From: CAYQTL01 sp964420405
Lineage (GTDB): Bacteria > Acidobacteriota > Thermoanaerobaculia > Thermoanaerobaculales > Sulfomarinibacteraceae
DNA: 32,284 nt
Reading direction: 5' to 3'
NCBI GenBank assembly: GCA_964420405.1
Contig: CAYQTL010000057.1
Coordinates: forward strand, 1-32,284
How positions within the stretch are numbered: position 1 is the first letter of the stretch; the number at the start of each line of letters is the position of its first letter. Position numbers and translations under genes: made by a program. Below the pieces are notes generated by a model. That model was given only the letters and a program-made list of their open reading frames with translations, made no database searches and was not told the DNA's origin. Below, in pieces: positions 8,619 to 17,613 of the stretch.

Positions 8619-8694
8619 CGCTGCGGGCCCGGTGCAGCGCCCGCCATCGTCAACCGCGGTCCTCAGTCCGGGAGCGCTCGCCGTCGGGCTCCCG
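8619..8694. terminator. Possible terminator hairpins between convergent genes
   Basis: Two perfect GC-rich inverted repeats lie in the 144-base gap between the siroheme-type gene and the LVIVD gene. One is CGCTGC/GCAGCG (8619-8639, 9-base loop). The other is CGGGAGC/GCTCCCG (8669-8694, 12-base loop), which ends two bases from the LVIVD gene's stop. Neither is followed by a T tract, so an intrinsic terminator is only possible, not shown. Confidence 0.25.
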
Positions 8695-8695
8695 T

Positions 8696-11515
8696 TCAGC
8701 GCGCCCCGGTGGGTGTCCTGGCCGGCACGTAGATCGGGTCGCCCGAGCCGTTGTCCACCACCGAGCCGTAGGCGAGGTACGCGGCTCCGGGGCTGGTCGA
8801 CCGTACCGCGGCGTAGGCGCCGGAGACCACGCCGGTGACATGCCCGCGGAAGACCTGTCCGACCTGGCGGAAGCCGAACGGACCCAGATCGACGGCGAAG
8901 GTCCGGATGGGAGTGCCGTCGGCGCGGTGCAGGTCGACGGTGACGGTGGTGGGCGAGCTGCCCAGGCTCGCGACACCGATGTTGGTCCGGAATCCGTCGT
9001 CTCCCGGAGCGTGGGCGAGCTGCAGCAGCAGGCCGTCCGCGCCAGAGAGCAGAGCCTCCTCGGACGGCTGTCCGGCGATGTACTGGCCGTAGGTGCCGGC
9101 GTCGCCGGCGGCGTTGTAGGTGCGGGACGAGACCAGCAGCGGGCGGTCGGAGCCCACCAGCAGGGCGCCGGTCGCCGAGGTCGAGCCGAAGCTCGAGAGC
9201 ACCACGTCGGCGAGCCGCAACGAGGTGCCGGCGGGGACCACCAGCTGCCGGCCGACGGCGCCGGAGTTGTCAGCCGCATCCTCGAGGAAGTACACGTTCG
9301 CGGTGGCGTCCGACGGACCCGTGGCGTGCAGCACCAGATCGGTCACCCAGCGGGTCCCTTCGAGCCCTTCGACGTGGGCGCCCGCCGGGACCAGGGTGAC
9401 GAGGCTGCCCGGGCTGTCCACGGGTGGAGCCGAGGACGGGGACACGACCAACGTCCTGCTGGCCGAGCCGGTGCCGGAAGGTCCGGTCGCCTCGAGCGTG
9501 ACCACGTACTCTCCCCCTGCTCCGTAGGTGTGGACCGGCCGCTCGCCGGTGGCGGTCGCCCCGTCGCCGAGCGTCCACGTCCGGGAGCCGGCGTCGCCCA
9601 CCGAAAGGTCCTCGAAGCGCACCGGGAGACCCGCCACCGGCGCCGCGGGAGTCCAGGCGAAGTCCGCCACCGGCGGGCGGTCCGCTCCGACGCAGCCGTC
9701 GAAGGTCAGCACGGCGAGGCCCGAGCCACCCATCGGCGAGCCGATGAGCGCTCCCCGTGCGGTGATCTTGCCGAAGAAGCCGGGAACGCCGGCGAGACCG
9801 ATCTCGGTGGGTTCGCGCGGATCCGTCACGTCGAGCACCGCGACGGAGGCGCTCTGGGCGACGAGCAGGAGGTTCCCCGCGAGCTCCGTCGCGCTCGCGA
9901 ACGTGGACTCCAGCGAGTCCACGATGGTCGGGTTCGAGTGGTCCGAAACGTCGATCACCTGGAGCGAGCTCAGATCCGAGACAAGGGCGGTGTCGCCGAC
10001 GACGCTCACGTCGGCGGCGTAGTCGGGCGTGTCGATCGAACCGGCCAGCGCCGGCGCCGTGGGATCGGACACGTCGACGATCTCGAGCCCGGCCTGGTCG
10101 GCCGCGAGGTAGGCGTACCCCCCGGCGACCGTCACGCCGCGCGCGAAGCCGCGGGTCGCGTAGGCCGCGATCTCGGCCGGCTCGCCGGGATCGGAGACGT
10201 CGACGATCCGCAGGCCGTCGGAGCCCGCCGCGGCGTAGGCGATCGTGCCCGCGAGCTCGAGGTCGCGGACCGATCCGGTGACGTCGAACGTGCCCATCAG
10301 CCTCGGCGCCGCCGGATCGGCGAGGTCGTAGGTGCCGATCTCGTCACCGCCGACCACTGCGACGCCGCCGACCACCTCGACGGCCCTCGCGCCGTGAGGG
10401 ATGAGGGTCCGCGCCATCTCCCGCGGCCTGCCCGGATCGGACAGGTCGAGAGTGCGCAGACCGATGCTGCTGTCGACCGCCATCGCGGTGGATCCGAGAA
10501 GCTCGATGTCGTAGGTGGTTCCGGGGGACCGCAGCCGGCCCGCCAGGAAGGGGTCGGAGGGATCGGTCGCATCGACCACGAGCAGCGCGGCGCTTCTCGC
10601 GGCCAGCAGGACATGGCCAGCGCCGAGCGCCACGTCGTCGCAGTACGTCGCGTCGTCGAATCCGGGCTCGCCGACCACGCGGGGGTTCGCGGGGTCGGAG
10701 ACGTCTACGACGGCGAGAGCCCGCCCGTACTCGGCGACGTAGGCGAGGTTCCCGTCGAGAACGACCTCGTGGGGCTCGATCAGGCCGGCGACACTGCCGA
10801 CCTCGGTCGGATCCTCCGGCGCCGACAGGTCGAGCATCACCAGCGCGCCGTCGCTGTCGGCCACCGCGGCCCGGTCGCCGGCGATGTCGATGTCGAAGAG
10901 GTCACGCCCCGGCAGCTCCAGCATGCCGATCTCGGTCGGCGCGGAGGGTTCCGCGACGTCGAACACGCCGATGTACTGGTCGCGCTCCGCGCTGGCGAGA
11001 ATGTCGCCCGAGAGCGCCAACCCGTACACGCTGCCGGGCCGATCGAGGACGGCCACCTCGGCCGGCTGGCCGGGGTTCGACACGTCCAGCACCACGACGC
11101 CCGCCGTTCTCCTCGCCAGGAACGCGGTTCCCCGTGCGGCCACGACGTCGGTGACGCTGCCGCCGGTCCACTCGCCGAGGAGGGTCGGTCGGCGCCGGTC
11201 CGCGATGTCCACGGCGTGGAGTCCGTCGACGGTGGCGACGTACGCGGTCGACCCGTCGACGGCGAGCGCCAGCACGAACGAGCCGAGCTCGAGCTCCCCG
11301 CTCACGCGCGGCGCCGCGGGGTCCGACAGGTCGACGACCTGGAGCACGTGCCCGCTCCCGATGGCCGCCCCGTCCGGTCCGACGGCGGCGACGGCATCGA
11401 CCTGCCCGTGGACCAGGACGCCCAGGTTGCGCGGGCACTGGGCGCCGCCGGGGGTGGCACACACGAGAGCAACGGCCAGGGCGATCGGGAGGAATGGTCG
11501 GCGGGTGGGGTTCAT
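8696..11515 (-). CDS. Exported LVIVD beta-propeller-like protein with PKD domain and secreted C-terminal module
   Basis: The protein has 939 residues. A signal peptide covers residues 1-25 (cleavage near GGAQ). Residues ~55-600 contain 13 LVIVD repeats of the form hhVVDVSDP--P-hhG, predicted to fold into beta-propeller blades at the cell surface. Residues ~613-690 are a PKD domain (PPVADFAW ... WTLGDG ... HTYGAGGEYVVTLEA). Residues ~700-935 match a module common in Thermoanaerobaculia/Acidobacteriota exported proteins, with RLADVVLSSFG, LLVSSRTYNAAGDAGTYGQ, FRTNIGVASLG and FGFRQVGQVF. No enzyme motif is visible; binding or adhesion is inferred. The start at 11515 is fixed by AGGAGG and the signal peptide; the longer open frame upstream to 11689 is rejected. 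The repeat consensus drifts in a few units (DATDP, DVAEP) but none is lost. Confidence 0.9.
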   Translation of the reverse strand: MNPTRRPFLPIALAVALVCATPGGAQCPRNLGVLVHGQVDAVAAVGPDGAAIGSGHVLQVVDLSDPAAPRVSGELELGSFVLALAVDGSTAYVATVDGLHAVDIADRRRPTLLGEWTGGSVTDVVAARGTAFLARRTAGVVVLDVSNPGQPAEVAVLDRPGSVYGLALSGDILASAERDQYIGVFDVAEPSAPTEIGMLELPGRDLFDIDIAGDRAAVADSDGALVMLDLSAPEDPTEVGSVAGLIEPHEVVLDGNLAYVAEYGRALAVVDVSDPANPRVVGEPGFDDATYCDDVALGAGHVLLAARSAALLVVDATDPSDPFLAGRLRSPGTTYDIELLGSTAMAVDSSIGLRTLDLSDPGRPREMARTLIPHGARAVEVVGGVAVVGGDEIGTYDLADPAAPRLMGTFDVTGSVRDLELAGTIAYAAAGSDGLRIVDVSDPGEPAEIAAYATRGFARGVTVAGGYAYLAADQAGLEIVDVSDPTAPALAGSIDTPDYAADVSVVGDTALVSDLSSLQVIDVSDHSNPTIVDSLESTFASATELAGNLLLVAQSASVAVLDVTDPREPTEIGLAGVPGFFGKITARGALIGSPMGGSGLAVLTFDGCVGADRPPVADFAWTPAAPVAGLPVRFEDLSVGDAGSRTWTLGDGATATGERPVHTYGAGGEYVVTLEATGPSGTGSASRTLVVSPSSAPPVDSPGSLVTLVPAGAHVEGLEGTRWVTDLVLHATGPSDATANVYFLEDAADNSGAVGRQLVVPAGTSLRLADVVLSSFGSTSATGALLVGSDRPLLVSSRTYNAAGDAGTYGQYIAGQPSEEALLSGADGLLLQLAHAPGDDGFRTNIGVASLGSSPTTVTVDLHRADGTPIRTFAVDLGPFGFRQVGQVFRGHVTGVVSGAYAAVRSTSPGAAYLAYGSVVDNGSGDPIYVPARTPTGAR
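9715..11360 (-). repeat. Thirteen LVIVD repeats within the exported protein
   Basis: Units spaced about 40-45 residues apart carry a core such as QVVDLSDPAAP, AVVDVSDPANP, RIVDVSDPGEP, EIVDVSDPTAP or AVLDVTDPREP. The DNA is not identical between units, which points to old internal duplication rather than recent expansion. Confidence 0.85.
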
Positions 11516-11520
11516 GCGCT

Positions 11521-11526
11521 CCTCCT
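11521..11526 (-). promoter_or_regulatory. Shine-Dalgarno AGGAGG deciding the LVIVD protein start
   Basis: CCTCCT on the plus strand reads AGGAGG on the minus strand, five bases ahead of the ATG at 11515. It rules out the longer upstream frame. Confidence 0.6.
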
Positions 11527-11798
11527 GCGGAGCCGGGCCATCGGCTCGGCTCACCGTCTCCGGTGTCCCCGTCGACTCGGGCCCGTCGGAGCTCGGTGCG
11601 CTCGCCTGCGCTGGGTGGCCGCGGTCGGCTTCCGGGACCGGGTCGGGAGACGACGGACTCAGCGTGGCGCCCGCCGGGCGGCACTCCAATGGAGCATGCC
11701 CCCAACCTGGCCACCGGCGACGCCTTCATAGCGCCCTGGGATGTCGTCGGCGGCCCGACGGCTCGTTCGCGGGCGTAGAATCAGCCGGGGAGGACGCG

Positions 11799-14462
11799 AT
11801 GCGAGGAACCAGGATCGCGATCGTGATCGCCGCGTGCTGCGTCGGGGCCGCCGTCACGGCGGCCGAGCTGCCGGCGCCGGAGGAGGTCTTCGGGTTCGAG
11901 CCGGGCGCCGACCGGCGCCTGGTCGACTACGAGCAGCTCGTCGGATACCTGGAGACTCTCGCCGGGGCCTCGGATCGGCTCGAGCTGCGGGAGGTCGGAC
12001 GGTCGCCCCTCGACCGGCCGATCTACGTGCTCTTCGCCAGCGCGCCGGAGAACCTGGAGCGGCTCGACGAGCTGCGGGCGATCAACCGGCGGCTGGCGTT
12101 GGACACGGGTCTGAGCGACGCCGAGCGTGAGGCGCTCGTGGGAGCGGGCCGGGCATTCGTCATGGCGACGCTGTCGATGCACTCCACCGAGGTGGGCCCC
12201 TCACAGTCGCTTCCCGCCTATGCCTTCGAGCTGGCCACGACCGACGACCCGGCGGTGGGGGCGCAGCTGGCGAAGGTCGTGTGGATGATCGTGCCGTGTC
12301 ACAACCCCGACGGCATGGACATGGTGGTCGAGCACTACCGCTCGACTCTGGGAGGTGAGTACGAGGGCTCGTCGCTGCCGGGCGTCTACCACCGCTACGT
12401 GGGCCACGACAACAACCGAGACTTCGTGACGCTCACCCAGGCCGACACGCGCGTCATCTCGGAGCTGTTCAGCACCGGCTGGTACCCCCATGTCCTGGTC
12501 GAGAAGCACCAGATGGGCCGCACCGGCCCGCGCTACTTCGTGCCGCCGAACCACGACCCCATCGCCGAGAACGTCGCCGGGGAGCTGTGGCACTGGATCC
12601 GGCTGTTCGGCGCGGGGATGTCGCGGGACATGGGCGCGGCGGGTCACACGGGCGTTGCCACAGGCTGGCTGTTCGACAACTACTGGCCCGGCTCGACGGA
12701 GACCTCGCTGTGGAAGGGCGTGGTCAGCTTCCTGACCGAGGCGGCGAGCGCAAAGGTCGCAACGCCGGTGTTCGTCGAGCCGACCGAGCTGCGGGTCGGA
12801 GGCAAGGGGCTGTCCGAGTACGCGATCAGCGTCAACATGCCCGAGCCGTGGGCCGGGGGCTGGTGGCGGCTCGCTGACATCGTGGAGTACGAGCTGACCA
12901 CCTTCCGGTCGATCCTGGCCACCGCCGCCCGTCACTCCGACGACATCCTGCGGTTCCGCAACCGTCTCGCCACGGCCGAGGTGGAGCGCGGCCGGACGGA
13001 GCCCCCGTTCTTCTACGTGCTCCCCGTGGACCCCGAGGACCGAGGCGCCCGGCAACGGCTGGTTCGGCTGCTGCTGGATCACGGCGTCGAGGTGCGGCGC
13101 ACGACGGAGTCCGTCGAGGTGTCCGGCAGGGCCGTCGCGGCGGGCACCGTCGTCGTGCCGCTGGCCCAGCCCTACCGCGCCTTCGTCAAGGAGGTCCTCG
13201 AGGCGCAGCGGTACCCGGTCCGCCACTACACGCCGGACGGCGAGGTCATCCGCCCGTACGACATCGCGAGCTGGTCGCTGCCGCTGCACCACGGCGCCGC
13301 CGCCTGGGCGGTCGACGTCCCGGCTCCCGAGCTGGAGAAGGTGCTCGTGCCCCTGCCGGACGGCGAGCCGTGGACGGACCTCGAGGGGGTCACCCGCGTC
13401 CCGGAGGGAGCCCTCCTGGCGTGGATGCCCGGCGACGTCGACGGCTACCGGGAGGTCTTCGCGGCCCTCCAGCTCGGGCTGGAGGTCAGGCGGACGGCCG
13501 GCGAGACGACGACAGGCGGGCGGCGGCTGCCGGCGGGGACCTTCGTGATCAGCGGCGACCAGGTCGCCCTGCGAGGGCTGGCTCTGGCGGCCGTCGTGCC
13601 GCCCGTGGTCCTCCAGCAGGCTCCCGATGTGGCGACGCTGCCGCTGCGGAACCCGCGGGTCGCCCTCGTCGAGACGTGGTTCCACGACATGGACGCCGGA
13701 TGGACGCGGTTCGTGCTCGACAGCTTCGGCGTCGACTACGAGGTGCTGCGACCAGACGACATCGCAGACGCCGATCTCGGTGCATTCGACGTGGTCGTCC
13801 TCCCGGACGCCGACCCGGACGTCCTGACCGAGGGCCGCTCCGGCGACGACGACTCGGGCTACTGGCGCGCGGCGTACCCGCCGCGGTACCGGGAGGGGAT
13901 GGGGCGCGCCGGGCTCGTCGCGCTGACGGCCTTCCTGCAGGACGGGGGGACGATCGTGTCGTGGCGCCGCTCGACCGGGCTGTTCACCGACGGTCTCGTG
14001 CTGCCGTCGGAGGACGGGGACGCCGACCGCGGAGCCGGCGACGACGACAGGCTGCCGCTGCCGGTGCACGACGTGACGGACGGGCTCGACGAGCGGGGCC
14101 TGTACGTCCCCGGTTCCTGGCTACGGGTGCGGGCCCTCCAGGGGCATCCGCTGACCTGGGGTCTGCCGGCGGACGCGGGGGTCTTCTCCCGCGGCGGACC
14201 GGTTTTCGCGACCTCGATTCCGGTCCTCGACACCGACCGGCGGGTCGTGCTGCACCACCCCGACGGCGAAGAGCTGCTCCTCAGCGGCTACGCCGAGAAC
14301 GTCGAGCTGCTCGGGAACCGTCCGGTGGGCGTGTGGCTGCGCGTCGGCCGCGGTCAGCTGGTGCTGTACGGCTTCAACCCCCAGTTCCGGGCCTCAACCC
14401 CGGCCACCTACCCGCTGCTGTTCAACGCTCTCCTGCTGCCGGAGGTGGCCGCCGGCAGCTGA
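11799..14462 (+). CDS. Exported M14-family zinc carboxypeptidase with C-terminal amidotransferase-like domain
   Basis: The protein has 887 residues with a signal peptide (residues 1-22). The M14 domain (about 40-400) shows the zinc pair in MHSTE (His128, Glu131), NPDG at 169-172, the substrate-binding NNRD (Asn206/Arg207) and a probable third zinc ligand His237 in EKHQMG. The family removes C-terminal residues from peptides in the periplasm or outside the cell. The rest of the chain includes a segment at ~620-700 (RVALVETWFHDM ... YEVLRPDDI ... FDVVVLPD) and a later GTIVSWRRST that look like a class I glutamine-amidotransferase-like Rossmann domain often fused to this subfamily. GGGGAGGA precedes the ATG; a weak -10-like TAGAAT lies at 11776-11781. 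It is divergent from the LVIVD gene. Confidence 0.92.
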   Translation: MRGTRIAIVIAACCVGAAVTAAELPAPEEVFGFEPGADRRLVDYEQLVGYLETLAGASDRLELREVGRSPLDRPIYVLFASAPENLERLDELRAINRRLALDTGLSDAEREALVGAGRAFVMATLSMHSTEVGPSQSLPAYAFELATTDDPAVGAQLAKVVWMIVPCHNPDGMDMVVEHYRSTLGGEYEGSSLPGVYHRYVGHDNNRDFVTLTQADTRVISELFSTGWYPHVLVEKHQMGRTGPRYFVPPNHDPIAENVAGELWHWIRLFGAGMSRDMGAAGHTGVATGWLFDNYWPGSTETSLWKGVVSFLTEAASAKVATPVFVEPTELRVGGKGLSEYAISVNMPEPWAGGWWRLADIVEYELTTFRSILATAARHSDDILRFRNRLATAEVERGRTEPPFFYVLPVDPEDRGARQRLVRLLLDHGVEVRRTTESVEVSGRAVAAGTVVVPLAQPYRAFVKEVLEAQRYPVRHYTPDGEVIRPYDIASWSLPLHHGAAAWAVDVPAPELEKVLVPLPDGEPWTDLEGVTRVPEGALLAWMPGDVDGYREVFAALQLGLEVRRTAGETTTGGRRLPAGTFVISGDQVALRGLALAAVVPPVVLQQAPDVATLPLRNPRVALVETWFHDMDAGWTRFVLDSFGVDYEVLRPDDIADADLGAFDVVVLPDADPDVLTEGRSGDDDSGYWRAAYPPRYREGMGRAGLVALTAFLQDGGTIVSWRRSTGLFTDGLVLPSEDGDADRGAGDDDRLPLPVHDVTDGLDERGLYVPGSWLRVRALQGHPLTWGLPADAGVFSRGGPVFATSIPVLDTDRRVVLHHPDGEELLLSGYAENVELLGNRPVGVWLRVGRGQLVLYGFNPQFRASTPATYPLLFNALLLPEVAAGS

Positions 14463-14559
14463 TGTCCTGGGGAGGCGGGGGCGCACCCGCGCCGTGACCC
14501 GGCGTCCCTCCGAACGTCGCTTCGTTCCGTGAGGACCTGCGCGCGACCGGGAGGACGTG

Positions 14560-15834
14560 ATGACGCCAGCAGCTCGGTGGATGCGGACGCTCGTGGTGAT
14601 CACCGTGACGTGCGTCGCGACGGCGGCCGCCCAGCAGCCGCGGGTGGCGTTCGTGACGTCGGTCGACGGGACCGCGGACCTCGGCTCCTGGCCCGAGGCC
14701 GGGAGCCTCACGGGGGCGGCGGCGGGCGACGCGATCTGCCGGAACCTCGCCGCGAGCGCGGGTCTGGCGAACCCCCTGGGCTTCGTCGCGTGGCTGTCCA
14801 CGTCGACGGACGACGCCTACTGCCGGCTGCATGGCATGACCGGCACCAGAGCCTCCAACTGCGGCCAGGCCGACCTGCCGGTGGACGCCGGGCCGTGGGT
14901 CCGCCCCGACGGGCGCCCGTTCGCCGAGACCGTCGACCGCCTGCTCGCACCGGAGGGACGGGTGTACTACCCGCCCGAGGTGGACGAGACCGGCGCCCCG
15001 GTCGCTGCCGGCACCTTCAGCGCCACCACCGACGAGGGCCGGCGGCAGACGAGCGGCACCACCTGCGACGACTGGACCTCGGCCACGACGCCGGGCGGGC
15101 TGTGGATCGGGAGGTCGTCCGCCGGGACGGAGGACTGGACGGCGTACGCGACCACCGGCTGCTCGGGATCGCTCCGCCTGCTCTGTCTCGAGCGGTCGCA
15201 GGGACCCGCGATCGAGCCCCCCGAGGGGTCGGGGGCGCTCGCGTTCGTGACGTCGACGAGCGGCCCGGGCGACCTGTCGTCGTGGCCCGAGGCCGGCGGC
15301 GCGACCGGGCTCGCGGCCGGCGACGCGATCTGCCGCCTTCGGGCCGCGGCCGCCGGCCTGCCCGTGCCGGACAGCTTCCGGGCCTGGCTGTCCGACTCCA
15401 CCGCCGGCGCCGCCAGCCGGATCCCGTTCGACGGACCGTGGGTGCGACCGGACGGCGTCCGGATCGCCGACTCGAAGACCGACCTGACGGACGGCAAGCT
15501 CATTTCCGCACTGAACGTCACCGAGAGCGGCGCCTACCTCGCGCTGGGGTCCGCGTGGACGGGGACGCTGAGCGACGGCTCGGCGGACGCCGACACCTGC
15601 CTCGGATGGACCTCGGCCGACCCGACCGACCGGGGGACGGCCGGGAGGCCGACGCTGACGGAGCCCTCCTGGACCGACTCCGTCGCCAACGGCTGCATCG
15701 CAGAGCTCCATCTCTACTGCCTGTCCGACACGCAGCTGCTGCCGTTCGCCGACGGCTTCGAGTCGGGTGGGACGGGCGCGTGGTCAGACGTCGCGGGGGA
15801 CGCCGGACCGGGTGCGGGTCACCGGACCCGGTAG
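14560..15834 (+). CDS. Exported protein with two endostatin/DUF1554-like modules and DGFESGGTG tail
   Basis: A 424-residue protein with a signal peptide (cleavage near TAAAQQ). Two homologous modules follow, beginning RVAFVTSVDGTADLGSWPEA and ALAFVTSTSGPGDLSSWPEA. Each continues with GL-AGDAICR, (F/A)WLS, GPWVRPDG and DDWTS/LGWTS, and each ends in C-------L-CL. This cysteine and tryptophan pattern resembles the C-type-lectin-like fold of endostatin/DUF1554 proteins, suggesting ligand binding outside the cell; no enzyme site is seen. The last ~24 residues start FADGFESGGTGAW, a motif shared with the subtilase encoded at 19588-20890. I chose ATG 14560 over the adjacent GTG 14557 because GGGAGGA is too close to the latter. 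The 3' end overlaps the convergent glycosyltransferase gene by 16 bases. Confidence 0.85.
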   Translation: MTPAARWMRTLVVITVTCVATAAAQQPRVAFVTSVDGTADLGSWPEAGSLTGAAAGDAICRNLAASAGLANPLGFVAWLSTSTDDAYCRLHGMTGTRASNCGQADLPVDAGPWVRPDGRPFAETVDRLLAPEGRVYYPPEVDETGAPVAAGTFSATTDEGRRQTSGTTCDDWTSATTPGGLWIGRSSAGTEDWTAYATTGCSGSLRLLCLERSQGPAIEPPEGSGALAFVTSTSGPGDLSSWPEAGGATGLAAGDAICRLRAAAAGLPVPDSFRAWLSDSTAGAASRIPFDGPWVRPDGVRIADSKTDLTDGKLISALNVTESGAYLALGSAWTGTLSDGSADADTCLGWTSADPTDRGTAGRPTLTEPSWTDSVANGCIAELHLYCLSDTQLLPFADGFESGGTGAWSDVAGDAGPGAGHRTR

Positions 15835-17372
15835 ATCTCGAACGCGGCGTTCCGGTAGACGGGCACGAGCCGGCCTGAGGAGCGGGCGGCTTCCAGCTGC
15901 TCGGCCGTGATCTGGTCGTAGGCGTCGTCTCCGAGGTAGAAGCACAGGAAGTCCGCCGCCGGGAGGAGCTCCGGCCGATCGGTCATGAACCCGGCACGTC
16001 CGGTGTACAGGCGCAGCACCCGCGGCTTGAAGAAGGCGACCACCGCGTCGGGAGGGATCCGCTGGCGGACGAAGGCGAACATCTGCTGTGCGGGCTCCAG
16101 GTAGGGGCCCGACACGCTCGATCGGCGGGCGGCGAAGCTGGATGCGGCGAGGGCGGCGCTGGTGGCCGCGAACCCGAGCACGACCAGCGCCACCGCGGTC
16201 GCGGCGACGACCCGTCGGAAGCGGACGTCGACCTCCGGCGAGTGACGCACCGCCGCCTCGAGGCCGGTGATCGTGAACGAGACGTAGAACGGGAGCAGCG
16301 GGAAGACGAACCGGAGGCCCTGCCTCTCGGGCCATGCGACGACCGTGGCGAGGGTGAGCAGGCCGAAGACGAGGACGTGCGCGTCCGTCCGTCGTCGATG
16401 GATCAGACCGGCGATGGCGAGCGGCAGCGTCGCGCCATAGACCAGCACGGGGTACCCCGCGCCGTGGAAGAACGACGACGGGACGACCAGGTAGTACGCC
16501 GCGTTGCGCACCAGCCACGAGAGACCGGGCTCCTCCAGGAAGCGGGAGTACGAGCCTCCTCCCGACGGCAGCACCGCAGCGGTCAGGGATACGACCAGGA
16601 TGCAGACCGCGTAGGGGAGGGCCGCCACGAGGACGTGGCGTGCGCGCCCAGGAGGAATGGCGCCTCCGGAGAACGAAGGGTCCGTCGAGCCCTCCGTGCC
16701 GCCGGCCGGCACCCGGGGGCGGAGGCTCGGCCAGCCGCCCCCGAGCTGGGCTGCCACCAGTGCCGGCAGCAGCAGAAGCCCGACGGTGCGGAATGCGCAG
16801 GCCAGGGCGATCGCCACGCCGATCACCACGCGGTCGCCGACCGGCGACAGGATCGGCCGGCGGTCGACCACCGATCTCCCCATCAGCAGCAGGCAGACGG
16901 TCGACAGCAGGAGGAACGGGATGTCGGAGAGCACATGGTCGGTGAAGCCGAGGAGGAGCGGGTTGACGGCGAACAGTGCCACCAGCACCAGCCGCCAGCC
17001 CGGGCTGTGGTACCGCGCGAAGCCGAACCAGAGAGCCACGAGGAACAGCAGGTAGCTCGCCACGACCGGCGCCTTGAGCGCGATCATGTCGATCCCGAAA
17101 AGGGCGTAGACCGGCGCGAGCAGGAGCGGGAATCCCCACGGGTAGGCCACCGGGCCGATCTGGCGCGCCGACCCGCGCAGGGTGTGCTCGCTGCTTTCGA
17201 TATAGCCGTCGACGGTTCCCTCGGCGAGGCTCTGCGCCTGCATGATGTACGCCGCGAAGTCGCCCCCCCAGTCGTGGTCCGGCCGAAGGCCCCCCACCAG
17301 CAGCGTGGCGGACACCACGAGAACGGGCAGGAGCAGGATCTCCGGACGGAAGGCGACCTCGCGATCTCTCAT
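15819..17372 (-). CDS. GT-C fold membrane glycosyltransferase (family 39/ArnT-like)
   Basis: A 517-residue integral membrane protein with roughly ten to twelve transmembrane segments. The first periplasmic loop holds the acidic cluster DHDWGGDF (Asp32, Asp34, Asp38), as in polyprenyl-phosphate-sugar-dependent GT-C enzymes. The pattern YPWGFPLLLAPVYALFG and a later PERQGLRFVFPLLPFYV are also typical of the family. A soluble C-terminal part (residues ~400-517) is present. It probably transfers a sugar from a lipid carrier to a surface acceptor; donor and acceptor are unknown. GGAAGAGG lies upstream of the ATG. No polysaccharide cluster surrounds it, so it appears to be an orphan transferase. 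Confidence 0.88.
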   Translation of the reverse strand: MRDREVAFRPEILLLPVLVVSATLLVGGLRPDHDWGGDFAAYIMQAQSLAEGTVDGYIESSEHTLRGSARQIGPVAYPWGFPLLLAPVYALFGIDMIALKAPVVASYLLFLVALWFGFARYHSPGWRLVLVALFAVNPLLLGFTDHVLSDIPFLLLSTVCLLLMGRSVVDRRPILSPVGDRVVIGVAIALACAFRTVGLLLLPALVAAQLGGGWPSLRPRVPAGGTEGSTDPSFSGGAIPPGRARHVLVAALPYAVCILVVSLTAAVLPSGGGSYSRFLEEPGLSWLVRNAAYYLVVPSSFFHGAGYPVLVYGATLPLAIAGLIHRRRTDAHVLVFGLLTLATVVAWPERQGLRFVFPLLPFYVSFTITGLEAAVRHSPEVDVRFRRVVAATAVALVVLGFAATSAALAASSFAARRSSVSGPYLEPAQQMFAFVRQRIPPDAVVAFFKPRVLRLYTGRAGFMTDRPELLPAADFLCFYLGDDAYDQITAEQLEAARSSGRLVPVYRNAAFEIYRVR

Positions 17373-17532
17373 GACCTCTTCCGGTGGCCCGGGGGGGGCG
17401 GCGAGAAGCGTACACGAACCCGCCGCGGTCGGCTCGGCGGCCCCCGGCGCGATCCTCGACGGGACCTCGGCCTCGCCGCGAGGTCCGGTGGCAGAGCACG
17501 GCAGAACTGAAACCGAGACCGCGTCGCTTCAG

Positions 17533-17538
17533 TATACT
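17533..17538 (+). promoter_or_regulatory. Possible -10 element upstream of the VOC gene
   Basis: TATACT stands out in an otherwise GC-rich leader, about 75 bases before the VOC start. No -35 resembling TTGACA is found at 16-18 bases spacing, so the call is weak. Confidence 0.25.
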
Positions 17539-17613
17539 CGGCATCGACATCTCAGCGATGGTGACGCGGCGTCGCATGCCGACGAGAAGCGTCACGGGAA
17601 CAGGAGGTCCACG

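Noticed and set aside
8840..11731. Long plus-strand open frame opposite the LVIVD gene
   Set aside because: Composition is shadow-like (RR, GG, HV runs), with no signal peptide or domain; the minus strand has 13 clear LVIVD repeats.
12201..14069. Minus-strand open frame of 622 residues within the M14 peptidase gene
   Set aside because: Shadow of the M14 gene; no ribosome site or domain.
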